DNA of 26,296 bases from the NCBI GenBank assembly GCA_000969725.1, contig JXSR01S008909.1; one strand, given 5' to 3'. Source of the stretch: Ophiothrix spiculata (Eukaryota > Echinodermata > Ophiuroidea > Amphilepidida > Ophiotrichidae). Shown here one piece after another: positions 1-10,017 of this stretch (position 1 is the stretch's first letter; each line of letters starts with the position of its first letter). A program made the position numbers and the translations under genes. Under the pieces are notes generated by a model. That model searched no databases. It saw nothing but the letters and a program-made list of their open reading frames with translations, and had not been told where the DNA came from.

Positions 1-1452
1 TTATTATTTACAGGAGATGATCAATTACAGTGAATTAGAGATCTGTATCGATTACCGATTTTCTATAATCAATAATCACTATTTTGTACTTGACCACTTC
101 TTCCACTAAAATCATGGGCACTTAACAAATACTTCTCAATATTTTCAAATAAGTAATCAAAACATTCTCAAGTTTAGATTTTTTGAATCTGCAACTGAAG
201 ACAAACAATTTTTGATGTAATTCACGCAAATCGTGCCTTGTTGAAAATTTGACCTCTCTTGACCTCGTATCGATTTTCAGGTTATATCTCCTCAACAAAG
301 CCCTGGAGGTATATAAAACCATATATATTTGAAATCTGCATGACAAGACGAGTAATTTGATATGTAAGTTGACATGTTTTGAACGTTTTTAAAAATGTTA
401 CCCTATATTCACTCAAGCGTAACGACCCCTTACGAGAGAGTAAATCACCCAAAAATGTGTCACAATATTTTCTGTCCTACTGCGACTTCAAAACCATCAA
501 TAACTCAATTTCATCAAAATGGCAATTGACCACTTATTCCACTAAGGTCTTCATTGTTTGTTTATAGACCTAAGTTTGGAAAACGCAATTAGAATGGAAA
601 TAAGTTGAGCCTACCGAAGAAAACAGTGTGAAAGGTACACATAATATATCTGAAATGTTCTGCATTTTTAATTTTTGTTAAATGTATAATAACCTGAAAA
701 GGATATATGAAAAATCATGACATTGTAAATATTCTACTATTTTATGTTGAATATATTTTGTCTTAAAAATAGATTGCTAATAAAAGAGACGAATTCGTTG
801 TTGCTTTGAATAAAAATTCCATCGTGTCTAATTGCTTCCATTTTCAGGGGAAAAAAAGGGGGGGGGCGGAAGGAGTACAGTATCTGTCAAAAGTTTGTAG
901 GTCATGAGAATGAGAGTTGATGTAACTCCGTAACATATACTTTGTACATGCATACACCCCTACATACATACACACATAGTATACATATATACAAAAGTAG
1001 GACAGAAATGTGCAGCATTCTATCAAATGGAAAGTTTTAAGCAAACCTAAAGCATACTCAACATCAAGCAAACTGTGTAATCTGTGTATAGATAAAAAAT
1101 ACTTTATCATCAATAAGGCAAATTTATCTTTCCTCAACAAACGTAATTAACTTGTCAGTACATGACTTCATAGAAAAAACATGTATTATGTAATTTTCGA
1201 TAGTCTATGTCCATGGATAGACATTCATATTGACAATATTGATCAAATGAACCTGTATTTTAATTGACAATAAGCTATTTACGTCTATTGTTAGAAGACA
1301 TGATAATTATCTATTGTTGTTTGTGATCAATTTCCACTTCAAAGAGCTTAGCCTATATTACATTGCCTATTGATCTTAGCACAGATAATTATCCTTTTAA
1401 TATCCATCCATCATTCACTTTGTCCTTTTTGCAAAGTCAAGTGCTGCCAATC
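1..1452. other. AT-rich non-coding stretch, no gene recognised
   Basis: I see no coding region, RNA gene or recognisable repeat here. Open frames are below 100 codons and have low-complexity composition. Local features are a G-run at 858-866 (nine G, then CGG) and a CA/TA-rich patch at about 950-990. Several TATTGACAATA-like short inverted motifs lie at 1230-1320 but do not add up to a convincing hairpin. It could be intron or intergenic DNA; the sequence does not distinguish them. Confidence 0.6.
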
Positions 1453-1720
1453 AAAAATGTATTAAAAACCAAGCTAAAAATCCTCTCTCCATTCAAGATT
1501 TACTAAGTACAAAAACTTTAAACTCGATTTTCTCAGAACTAAAGTTTTCCGAATCAGCCCGATGCCTTTTACCAATTTGGGTGTAACTTCGCAACCGAAA
1601 CATCCAATAACCAAAAGCAAGGTATCATGTTAAAGCTTTAAATCTCAGCTTTCAGATGAGATCAAAAAATCAATTTTGATTTTGCCGACCTTAAGGTACC
1701 TTTCGATATGACGGGTCACA
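1453..1720 (-). repeat. 268-bp dispersed repeat, inverted partner of 8648-8913
   Basis: Read on the minus strand, this matches 8648-8913 over its whole length, at roughly 80% by eye with small indels. Shared landmarks, in minus-strand order, are GTGACCCGTCATATCGAAAG, then AGGTACCTT, GATCTCATCTGAAAG, CTTGCTTTTGGTTATTGGAT, AAAGGCATCGGGCTGATTC and GGAGAGAGGATTTTTA. Neither copy has clear terminal inverted repeats or a target-site duplication, so the family is unidentified. The two copies lie just outside opposite ends of repeat-unit copy 1 and face each other as a large inverted pair. Confidence 0.85.
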
Positions 1721-2294
1721 ATTATCTTATTCATAGTGGTAGGCGTACCTACATAAATAAGTCCACCTTTTTGTTTGTTTGTTGGTTTTTGTTTTGTTCA
1801 CAAACAGATAAAATAGTGACAGGGGTGATCGGTGACATTGCGGTCTATTATGAAACCCTTTTCTAGAACACATCATCCTGGTAAAGCTAGCTTTTACTTC
1901 ATTTGTATTCAAGAGAACTCAAACTAAAATAGTAATTCCCCGTAAACGTAATGCTTATTTATTTTAAAATGCCCACGACGTTTGTTTAGTTGCATCAACT
2001 TTAAACGATTATTCGCTGGCAAAGTCATTACATGATTCCAGGGCAGTGTGAAAATTGATGTTGAGGGTCAACAGAATCTAACCAGCGAGATTCAATCGAC
2101 CGGTTAAATGTTATTCATCTTTCGAAAGTGGACTGGCTTTGATAGTAGAAAATGATCTGGCAACGCAGTAACGAACTTGTTTCACGACCGACTAAGATCT
2201 ATGCAAATTTGACGTCCTTGATGTGTCAATCATATCTGTGTATTGAGGCGTGGTGGCCAAAGCCAAAATAAATGAACACGGCTAAAACCTGTGA
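1721..2294. other. non-coding stretch before the first repeat unit
   Basis: This segment has no gene, no repeat shared with the rest of the window and no recognisable regulatory structure. It is bounded by the 268-bp dispersed repeat on the left and, at 2295, by the point where similarity to the repeat unit begins. Confidence 0.5.
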
Positions 2295-3655
2295 TTTCAA
2301 GAATACAAAAATCTGGTAAAAGCTTATTCAGCACATAGCAACACATATATTCATCTCGAGCCGTAAATGCAGCAAACTTCACTTTGCGCTTGACTATTAT
2401 GAGATGGAAGGTCACAAACCTGTACAAATTTGTTTTAACGGGTGTTTTTTTATGCTTGTTTCAATCGATCAATCGATTCGACTGACTTTAACAAAGGTAT
2501 GAATCATATTTTCTGACATGTCACGCATCAGTGAACTAAGTTAATTTGAAGATAATACCCAATTCCTTATCCATACTCAATGGATTTTTGATGCTTTTTG
2601 TTTTTAAAAATCATCATCAGCAACATTTTTTTCTTGCTTTTTAATTTCTTTTGAGGTGAATGTTTAATTACTTGGGGCAACTTCCTTGGCAGTAAATATA
2701 CAATAAAACATGCTTAAAAGGCCGAAGATAAAAAAAACCCAAAGATCAGGAGAATTTCCACACAATTTGTAATAGAATAAACACCAACTGAACAGTTGAA
2801 TATATTGTTTGTATTTTGCCTCACTCTTTTTAAATAGTAAATTAATCTTGTTATTATTTCAAAAGTATGTAGACGAAAGTTTTTCTTTCATACCTTTGTA
2901 AAATAAACTAGATATCAGTCGTTTATTAGCTTGATAAACAAATTGGGTCTAAAAACAAATATGTAAATAGATATATAAATAGATAAATTGTCAACGTATT
3001 AAAGGTAATTAAAAATCATCACAAATTATATAATTATTTATAAAATCTGATAAAAATATTATTCAACACCTATTAGTCACCCCAGCAGTCATGTTGATAA
3101 ACATTTCACTGATTAATTTTGACATATAATATTGTAATTCTAACCCTACAGCAGTGGGAAATATCAATCTTTAATTGAAATCTTACTCAACCTGGTTCGT
3201 TTGCTGTTTCATATTCACAAATTGAGAATAGATAATTCGCAAAAAAAGTAATTTAGTTTGTTTATATACATGTGGCATCTTACATACCAGATACCCGAGG
3301 CCATGTGTTATTTGCAAACTAGGTGTAATTTGACACGCTTATTCATTGATTATATAAATAAAGGATCACATAATTATCTTCTCGAACTGTTTGCTACTAT
3401 CAGTACAAATCATCTTTAATATTTCACCTCCTACAGGTTTGCCCTTTTGTTTGCAATTTACGTGACACTAATAGAAGGAATGTTTTTAGCAGTTCAACAG
3501 TTGTTGAAAACGATAGAAACTCTTTGAAGTTAAAATGAAATTGCAGCAAATCTGCTCCTTATTTGACTCTTGTTAGATTTATGAACAACATACAAAAGAA
3601 AGGTTTTGATCACATGCTACGGATACCATTTACGTGTTTTCCGTATTTTTAGGGC

Positions 3656-3770
3656 TATAAGATCTTCCCGATGTGTCTTGCAACGGCTAAAAAGCGACAT
3701 GCAAATACTAGTGGAGGATTGGAGGCATATGCATCATATCATATTCAAGTTTTCTCGTTCGACTATGTGG
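3656..3770 (+). repeat. older sub-repeat R1, first instance (copy 1)
   Basis: This block is a diverged relative of 5365-5480 within the same unit. Both run in order through a CTTCCC core, a TGTGTCTTGCAA block, GGCTRAAARG, a GGAGGA or GAGGAT stretch, a TATTCAAG box and a TCGT..GACTA/CTGAC end. Similarity is far below that between whole units, so the duplication predates the triplication. The same pair recurs in copy 2 (about 10561 and 12145) and copy 3 (about 17985 and 19565). Confidence 0.6.
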
Positions 3771-4400
3771 GAGAAATCATGAAATATTTATTTAAAATGA
3801 AATATAATGCCAAATATTTTTTATACAACAATAAATTAAAATGATAAAACATTTTTTTTTTTTTATATTACCAGTAAAAGTTCAAAACAAACAAAAAAAA
3901 ACTATACTGAAAAGTTGTGATTTCAAATCCAAGAAATTAAATAGTACTTACAACCGAAATATTTTCAGCTCCAGTCTTGAACCTTGTTCACTCGGAAATG
4001 ACTGTAGTGGATTGGTAATATAGAGCTTTGACATCTAATATATATTATGAACAGTCCTGATGAAGCTACTCCAATTGTAAACAATTACAAAACAAAAATA
4101 AGTTAAACACATTTTGGTTATACGTTACAATTATTATTTTTAAAGTAATGCTACATTCGTAAACACTATTTATTTAGAATAAATATTCTATTAAAACAAG
4201 GGTATCAACAAACAAACAAACAGAACCGCAAATCTGTTTTCCGTTAAGTAAACGTGATGCACTTAATACTCAAACACCTACAATAATCGATTGTATTTTA
4301 CACTAAAAACATTGTAAAACAGAAAGTACCTGGTTACTAAGAATTACTAATTTCAAGAAAATGGCATTTTCTTATTGAAACAGAGTCACATATCCCGGGA

Positions 4401-4490
4401 GCACAAGTTAAATACTCTCAACACTCTAAATACTATGTCAAACATGCACAAGTATAATACTCTCATTACTCTGATTAAAAAAGCCAATGC
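4401..4490 (+). repeat. two-copy ~45-bp minisatellite (copy 1)
   Basis: Two adjacent repeats start with GCACAAGT at 4401 and 4446 and each contain a (T)ACTCTC...ACTCT block followed by ACTATGTCAA or a degraded version. The same pair is present in copies 2 and 3 with a 47-bp period, so it was already duplicated in the ancestral unit. Confidence 0.7.
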
Positions 4491-4656
4491 ATCCCTTTTG
4501 GACTTCTTATCTTTCCTCTATTGTGGCCGTCCATCTCAAACGAGCCGTAAATGCAGCAAACTTCATTTTGCGCTACAGGTGAAAATACATATCAAGGTCG
4601 CAATTTGCCGAAATTGATTTTTTGACAGATTCACAATCCTTGTGCTTACTTTAAAA

Positions 4657-4844
4657 CACCAGCAACGCTTAAATTCAAGAAAATATTCGGAATTATCCGT
4701 AAATTTTGAGGTAAATCAACGGAAAATATAGGGCTTATTGACATTTGAAGGCGTTTATCTCATTTATATATACATTTTATTCCCTTTACTTACAACCTTT
4801 GACGGACCATAACCTGACGTCTAGAAATCGAGTGAATTTCATTG
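4657..4844. repeat. 188-bp segment present only in copy 1
   Basis: Copies 2 and 3 run straight from TTACTTTAAAACAAGGTGTC into TTAATCT (11585, 19000). Copy 1 instead reads TTACTTTAAAACA, then about 188 unrelated bases, then AGGTGTCATTTTAATCTC. There are no obvious terminal inverted repeats or target duplication. It could be an insertion in copy 1 or a deletion in the ancestor of copies 2 and 3; the fact that copies 2 and 3 are closer to each other allows either. Confidence 0.65.
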
Positions 4845-5143
4845 AGGTGTCATTTTAATCTCAGTATAACATGGTCTTTGCAAATAGTAAAAATGGCCAG
4901 AGGCTGCACGACTGGTTTGGGATGGATTTATTTAGTGCAAGGAGTCATCATATCAGTATCTCATTTGATTGGTCTCAAATGACTTGCTTATAGTATTCAG
5001 GCCCAGCTATATAAAATAATAAAATACTCCTGAACGATATCATATTTCATTTTCATCTTTTGCCAATAACTTTTATAAAACAAAATATGACAACTGAAAC
5101 ACGAAAAGGACATGAATACAATAACAAAGGTGAGATCGCTGTA

Positions 5144-5276
5144 GCAACATGCCGGTCAGTAGATGCATAAGGATTAACACTTTAAGCCATGTATGTCTTG
5201 TTTAACACTTCTTAACAAGAAAAACAGGCTATTCCGTAATCTACTCGAACTCGCAATTACGCGGATTTTTACTACA
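5144..5276 (+). repeat. older sub-repeat R2 (copy 1, first instance)
   Basis: This ~130-bp block contains CGGTCAGTAGATGCATAA, an ACACTT..GCATGTATGTCTTGTT box, AACAAGAAAAACAGG, and CTCGCAATTACGCGGATTTT. Diverged versions with the same order occur at about 8255-8410, 15822-15955 and 23935-24065, besides the directly orthologous blocks at 11889-12030 and 19315-19450. It shows that the 6-kb unit contains duplications older than itself. Confidence 0.65.
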
Positions 5277-6224
5277 AAAATCCCTAAGTTGAAGTAATGT
5301 TAAATCCCAAGTCTGAGTAAAAGTCAATTCGTAACAGTAAAAAGTAATGATAACCTGTTTTGATTATATAACATCTTCCCTCCCGGTGTGCAGTGTGTCT
5401 TGCAAGGGCTGAAAGGAGGAATACCAAAAGAGGATGGGTTGCATATCTATCTTATTCAAGTCGTCGTAACTGACCAAAGTATAATGGTTATGAATTTAAT
5501 CAAATTGATGTTGTATACATCGGTCATACTTTGACATTTTACATTTTAAGCATGTTATTAATGGTATCTATATCAACAGATACAAAATTTGAATGCCACT
5601 GATTAATATATCGGGTTTTTTTTGTCAATCACACAAAGTGAGAAAACAAACAAACAAGTTGTCAAACAGTAAAACCTTTGTGTCTTCCGTAAGATGCAAA
5701 AAGCTTAAACGTATTCCAACAATTGATTATATAATACACCTAGAAAGCCAATAGGGAGTAACCCTTGACATCAGAAACTGTAGAATTCGTGTTGAAAAGG
5801 AGTGACATACCCACGAGGGACATGTCTATGCTATCCAACGTCGATATGATACCCTCTTGACTTCTCTCTCCTACGTTGTAGTGCATCGTCAATCAACTTC
5901 CCATTCAATTGGTATTAAGACGAACGTTAAGGCTACACTCAAATATGTTTTTGAGGACGTTATGTAAAATTAATTAAAATCAAGACAATTTTACTAGTAT
6001 AATATTTTGAAAATCTGTCAGTAAAGGAATGAACGTTTAATGCGCGAAAGGCCTTTACCGGTAGTTACCCGTTATTTATCATGAATAAGTATAAGTAGTA
6101 GAAAAAATGTATTTTTTTCATCCGCTACATCAAAGGCTGTCAGACGCGCAACCAGACAACTTTCAGGTAAACAAAGAAGAGTAATGGTTTAGGTGAGCAC
6201 TTAGATTTGAGCTCCTTTACTAAA

Positions 6225-6393
6225 ATTACCTCTCGGTTTCCTGTTTGCTTCCGCCTGCCCTTTATTCTGACTGAACATCAAAGTAATGTAACGTGAGTGT
6301 TTATGAACCTGGTTGAAGAAGGAAATCCAAATACTTGCCTGGTGCTTTGTTTGCATTCTTTGAGGAAATATTTAAAATTCTAGTGTATGACCC
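6225..6393. repeat. 169-bp block conserved without indels in all three units (copy 1)
   Basis: This block aligns with 13731-13899 and 21377-21545 with no insertions or deletions. I count 3 substitutions to copy 2 and 5 to copy 3, and 4 between copies 2 and 3. Surrounding sequence carries frequent indels. A minus-strand open frame of about 50 codons covers most of it in all copies. However, every substitution I checked that falls in that frame changes the amino acid, which argues against protein selection. Recent gene conversion or non-coding constraint are both possible. Confidence 0.75.
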
Positions 6394-7211
6394 TTTACTT
6401 TGCAGAGAATCTATGACACTATGCTGAGTCTTTACAAAGATTCTTGAGTTGAGCGGTTCAATAGAATGATGTTAAAAGTTTCGAAATCCTCTTTTCAAAT
6501 CCCTATGATGATAAGTTTGACGCTCTCCATTATGCTACTTCAATATGCACTACTTTTAAATGGACGGAAAGACAATTATTCAAATACTTGTAACCTAGCC
6601 TATGTATCACCACAGACTCTTTCTCGAAAAAAGGCACGATTTCAACACAAATGTATTTCTATTTTGAAATAGGTTGTTTAAAATCGGGGACTTCAGTAAC
6701 ATCCATGTAAATGAGGCCCTTGAGGAGATTCTGAGTAGATTATAGAATGGTATATGAATCGTGTTGCTTTTACATTAAACAAGGCTTGATGTTTCTCTCA
6801 AAGTGTTTTATGTAGCAACTGACCGATATTTAGTTATAAGAGAAATAAGAGTAGAGGGTATAGACAGGCGAATATATGTTGCCGCTATCTGGTATACTGA
6901 ACTACATTTAGAAATCTTATAAAGAAAATGGTACGATTCCATACATAAAAAAGAAATACGTTATAATATATTCAGAGAATTAAACAGTAAGGAATAAGAA
7001 TACATTTGCTTGGACATTGAGTTTGGAATTGCCTCTGGTCTGTATGGGATGGGGGAAGATAATGGCGTCTTTTTAATTCCCATAATTATAATGGTCATTG
7101 CATGTAAAAAAAGAGAAAATGACCCGAGGCTGCATTTACGACACCTTTGGGATATCCGGTCACATTTAGGTGTTTTGTATTATTGCATATAGCCTTGTTT
7201 GCATGCCCTTA

Positions 7212-7700
7212 ATAAGAAAGTCATTTACTACCCTCGTCCAAACACCATATTGGGTAATCAATAAGACGATTTCTTGCACTAAAATTTAGTAGAGAGAAGA
7301 AGTCCAAAGGAGATGTATTGACCTACCACGGAATAAATGGAATTGAACTTGTGCCCCTAGGGTCTGTCATTCCATCTTTAACAAGAAAGTATATGGTCGT
7401 GCAAGTAACTTCAATTTGGTAATTTATAGCTATCAGTTCCTTCCTATGGATGTTTTAAGTGTAAGATGCACTTAAGTAACATGGTGCACCTCGTTTCATG
7501 AAATTATTAAAGGTTTGATTGTTTGTTTGTTTGCTTGCTCGTTTGTTTTTCATTCATTCGTGTTGTTTCTTCATTACATTTTTTAAAAAATTCCTTATTA
7601 TCTTAATGCATTCCACTTCAACATAATTGGGCACAGCGATGTGATTATGATGAATATGCATTGCATCCTCCTATTTAGTTTGTCTTTGAGCCCAAACAGG
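7212..7700 (+). repeat. local tandem duplication, left copy
   Basis: This segment is repeated at 7761-8240, an offset of about 549 bp. Both run from AAGAAAGTCATTT through CTACCCTCGTCC, GACGATTTCTTGCACT, CCAAAGGAGATGTATTGACC, a GTTTGTTTGTTTGCTTGC run, AACATAATTGGGCACAGCGA and GAGCCCAAACAGGTG. Copies 2 and 3 of the unit have the segment only once, so the duplication is private to copy 1. Both instances keep the transposon-free TAATTGGGCAC site that is occupied in copies 2 and 3. Confidence 0.9.
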
Positions 7701-7725
7701 TGTAGGCCCCCTAGGAACCCTCTAA

Positions 7726-7745
7726 CCCCCCCCCCCCCCCCCCCC
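7726..7745 (+). repeat. C20 homopolymer at a duplication junction
   Basis: Twenty consecutive C residues sit in the ~60-bp junction between the two halves of the local tandem duplication. The junction has no counterpart in the other unit copies. Runs of this kind are slippage-prone and the true length is uncertain. Confidence 0.95.
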
Positions 7746-7760
7746 TGGTCACTTAAGTGC

Positions 7761-8240
7761 TAAGAAAGTCATTTTCTACCCTCGTCCAAATACCATAATG
7801 GGTAATCAATAAGACGATTTCTTGCACTAAAATTTAGTAGAGAGAAGAAGTCCAAAGGAGATGTATTGACCTACCATGGAATAAATGGAATTGAACTTGT
7901 GCCCCTGGGGTCTGTCATTCCATCTTTAACAAGAAAGTATATGGTCGTGCAAGTAGCTTCAATTTAGTAATTCATAGCTATCAGTTTCGTCCTATGGATG
8001 TTTTAAGTGTATGATGCACTTAAGTAACAAGGTGCACCTCAGTCGTTTCACGAAATTATTAAAAGTTTGTTTGTTTGTTTGCTTGCTTGCTCGTTCGTTT
8101 TTCATTCATGTTTCTTCATTACATGTTTTTGTAAAATGCCGTTTCAACATAATTGGGCACAGCGATGTGATTATGATGAATATGCATTTCATCCTCTATT
8201 TTATTTCGTTTTTGAGCCCAAACAGGTGCAAACGCACCAG
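7761..8240 (+). repeat. local tandem duplication, right copy
   Basis: This is the second half of the ~549-bp duplication described at 7212-7700. It continues into the normal end of the unit (GTGCAAACGCACCAGGGAAG), whereas the left half breaks off into the C-rich junction. The right half therefore keeps the ancestral downstream context and the left half carries the novel join. Confidence 0.9.
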
Positions 8241-8647
8241 GGAAGATCTTATAGCGATTTATGTTGGTAAGTAGCCACAGTGGTCAGTAGCTGCATAAAC
8301 AAAATATTGGGCGAAGTATGTCTTGTTTTTCGCATACTTTACTAGGGAAACAGGTAACCTATTACAGCTTTCAGGGATCTCACTAACACGGATATTTAAT
8401 CTCATCAAATTCCTGAGGTAAAGTGACTTCAAGTCCCAAACCTGTGTGGTAAGTCTTTTTTTATATTTTAATTTCTTGTTTCTTATCCATTGATAATTGA
8501 ATATGAATCTCGAGCTGGTATATCGACTTCTGTACCGAAAATTTTTGGTTTGGTTTTTGCTTTATTTTGTTTTTGTTTGATAGGTTATTTATTTCGTGTT
8601 TTTACTTCAAAAATATCTTTACTATTACTGATCCCTTGTGTAGCCTA

Positions 8648-8913
8648 TGTGACCCGTCATATCGAAAGGTACCTTATGGGTCCCAAAATGAAAATGGATT
8701 TTTTTGATCTCATCTGAAAGATTATATTTTAAGCTTTAATATGACACCTTGCTTTTGGTTATTGGATGTTCGATTGCAAAATTACACCCATATTGGTAAA
8801 AGGCATCGGGCTGATTCAGAGAATTATAGTTCTAAGAAAATCGAGTTTAAGGTTTCTGTACTGGTAAATCTTGAATGGAGAGAGGATTTTTATCTCAGTT
8901 TTTAAAACATTTG
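8648..8913 (+). repeat. 268-bp dispersed repeat, partner of 1453-1720
   Basis: This is the plus-strand copy of the dispersed repeat described at 1453-1720. It begins TGTGACCCGTCATATCGAAA and ends near TTTTTAAAACATTTG. It lies just after the end of unit copy 1. The short open frame that crosses its left end is not preserved in the partner, so it is not coding. Confidence 0.85.
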
Positions 8914-8993
8914 TCTTGTGTTTTGGATGTTGGAACCTGATTAATATGATATAATACACTTCAATGGTAACGTTTCTGATGAAATAAGAAATT

Positions 8994-9289
8994 CTGGGTT
9001 TTTCTAGAAACTGGGTTTATCTAGAAAAACTCGGATTATCAACTGATAAACTGAGTTTATCGATAAATTGGGTTTTTCACCTTTGAAAAACCCAGGTTTT
9101 CAGTTGATAAACCTGGTTTATCAATAAACTGGGTTTATCACTTGAAAAACCGAGGTTTTCTCGATAAACCAAGTTTTTCAGTTGTTAAACACTTTGTTTT
9201 TTCGATTGAAAAAACCAAGTTTTTCAGTTGTTAAACCCAGTTTTTCGATCGAAAAAATGGGTTTATCGGCAATAAACCTAGTTGATCGG
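8994..9289. repeat. cluster of GATAAACC / GGTTTATC palindromes
   Basis: About 300 bp consist almost wholly of alternating short motifs: CTGGGTTTATC or CTGGGTTTTTC and their reverse complements GATAAACCTGG or GAAAAACCCAG, with AACTGATAAAC and TCGATAAAC joiners. Individual palindromes are visible, for example GATAAACCTGGTTTATC at about 9109-9125 and TTTTTCGATCGAAAAA at about 9241-9256. Spacing is irregular (roughly 10-18 bp), so this is not a simple tandem satellite. Single strands could fold into many alternative hairpins. It does not occur elsewhere in the window, and I do not recognise a family. Confidence 0.8.
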
Positions 9290-9881
9290 ATATTTTACCT
9301 GTTTGGCGCGCCTTAGACGGGACACATATCATACCAAATAGTTAGTATTTATATTAATCAGTCGTACATATTGTTTTTAGATTTACTTTAGCTTAACTAC
9401 GGCAAAATAGCTATAGTTCCTTGTCCATACTAAATGGATTGTTGACGATTTTTTATGTTGCCTCCTCTCAGTGACAAAAACAATTATGTAGGTTTCAACA
9501 GCAACAATTTTAACCTTTTACTACAAGAAGTGTTAATTGCGCAACAAATCATCTCCAGCAACATCTTCTTCTTTTTTTGAGGTGAATGTTTAATTACTTG
9601 GGACAACTTCCGTCTTTAATATAAAATAAAACATGCTTAAAAGGTCGAAGTTAAAAATAAAGATCGAGAGAATTTTCTCACAATAGAATAAACACCAACT
9701 GAACAGTTGCATATATTTTATATATTTTCCCTCACTCTTTTTAGTATATTAATCTTGTTATTGTTTCAAAAGTATGTAAACAAAAGTTTTTCTTTCATAC
9801 CTTTGTAAAATAAACTAGACATCAGTCATTTATTAACTTAACAAACAAAATTGGGTTTAATAACAAATAAATAAATAGCTG

Positions 9882-9958
9882 TAGGCTTAGAATTACAATA
9901 TATATGTCAAAGTTAATCAGTGAAATGTTTATCAACATGATCCGCTGGGGTGACTAAA
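9882..9958 (-). repeat. inverted duplication of a neighbouring segment, left arm
   Basis: On the minus strand this reads TTTAGTCACCCCAGC..., then ATGTTGATAAACATTTCACT and GATTAACTTTGACATAT, then TTGTAATTCTAAGCC. That is the same segment that lies in direct orientation at 10018-10087 and, singly, at about 3070-3150 and 17405-17480. The inverted arm therefore exists only in copy 2, separated from its partner by a ~60-bp loop. It retains the CCCCAGC(NN)TCATGTTG portion that its direct partner has lost. Confidence 0.8.
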
Positions 9959-10017
9959 CAGTGTTAAAAAAATTACATAAATATTTATAAAATCTGATAA
10001 AAACTATTTTTCAACAC

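Larger units (their letters stand above)
2295..8560 (+). repeat. ~6 kb repeat unit, copy 1
   Basis: This segment aligns almost end to end with 9415-15532 and 16085-24240. Landmarks present in order in all three copies are: the GGTGAATGTTTAATTACTTG block (2654, 9590, 16630); the CAGCAGTGGGAAATATCAAT block (about 3150, 10087, 17481); a RGGGCTATAAGATCTTCCCG-like block (about 3652, 10560, 17984); the CACATATCCCGGGAGCACAAG block (4386, 11321, 18732); the TCAGGCCCAGCTATATAAAA block (about 4998, 11758, 19171); and the GACGATTTCTTGCACT block (about 7265, 14782, 22374). The left edge is the first shared base with copy 3; the right edge is where similarity to copy 3 fades in T-rich sequence. No frame stays open across copies, so I read the unit as non-coding. 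Copy 1 has its own 549-bp tandem duplication and a private 188-bp segment. Confidence 0.92.

Noticed and set aside
7010-7192. 60-codon frame repeated at 22160-22372 as a small conserved protein
   Set aside because: The frame differs in length and end between copies because of indels, and in copy 2 (about 14550) it is disrupted. There is no evidence of selection on the protein.
7503-7550. GTTT-rich runs (also at 8067, 15040, 22640 and AAAC runs near 4208, 5646, 11157, 12417, 18550) as separate microsatellite loci
   Set aside because: They are short interrupted runs inherited as part of the repeat unit and are not listed as independent features.
2295-8560. repeat unit as a Helitron or other single large transposon
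   Set aside because: The three copies have different, ragged ends with no shared terminal motif, hairpin or target duplication, so unit boundaries look like recombination products and not transposon ends.
8490-8717. hydrophobic 75-codon frame as a small membrane protein
   Set aside because: It crosses the boundary between the end of unit copy 1 and the dispersed 268-bp repeat. Its hydrophobicity comes from T-rich sequence and it is not kept in copy 3.
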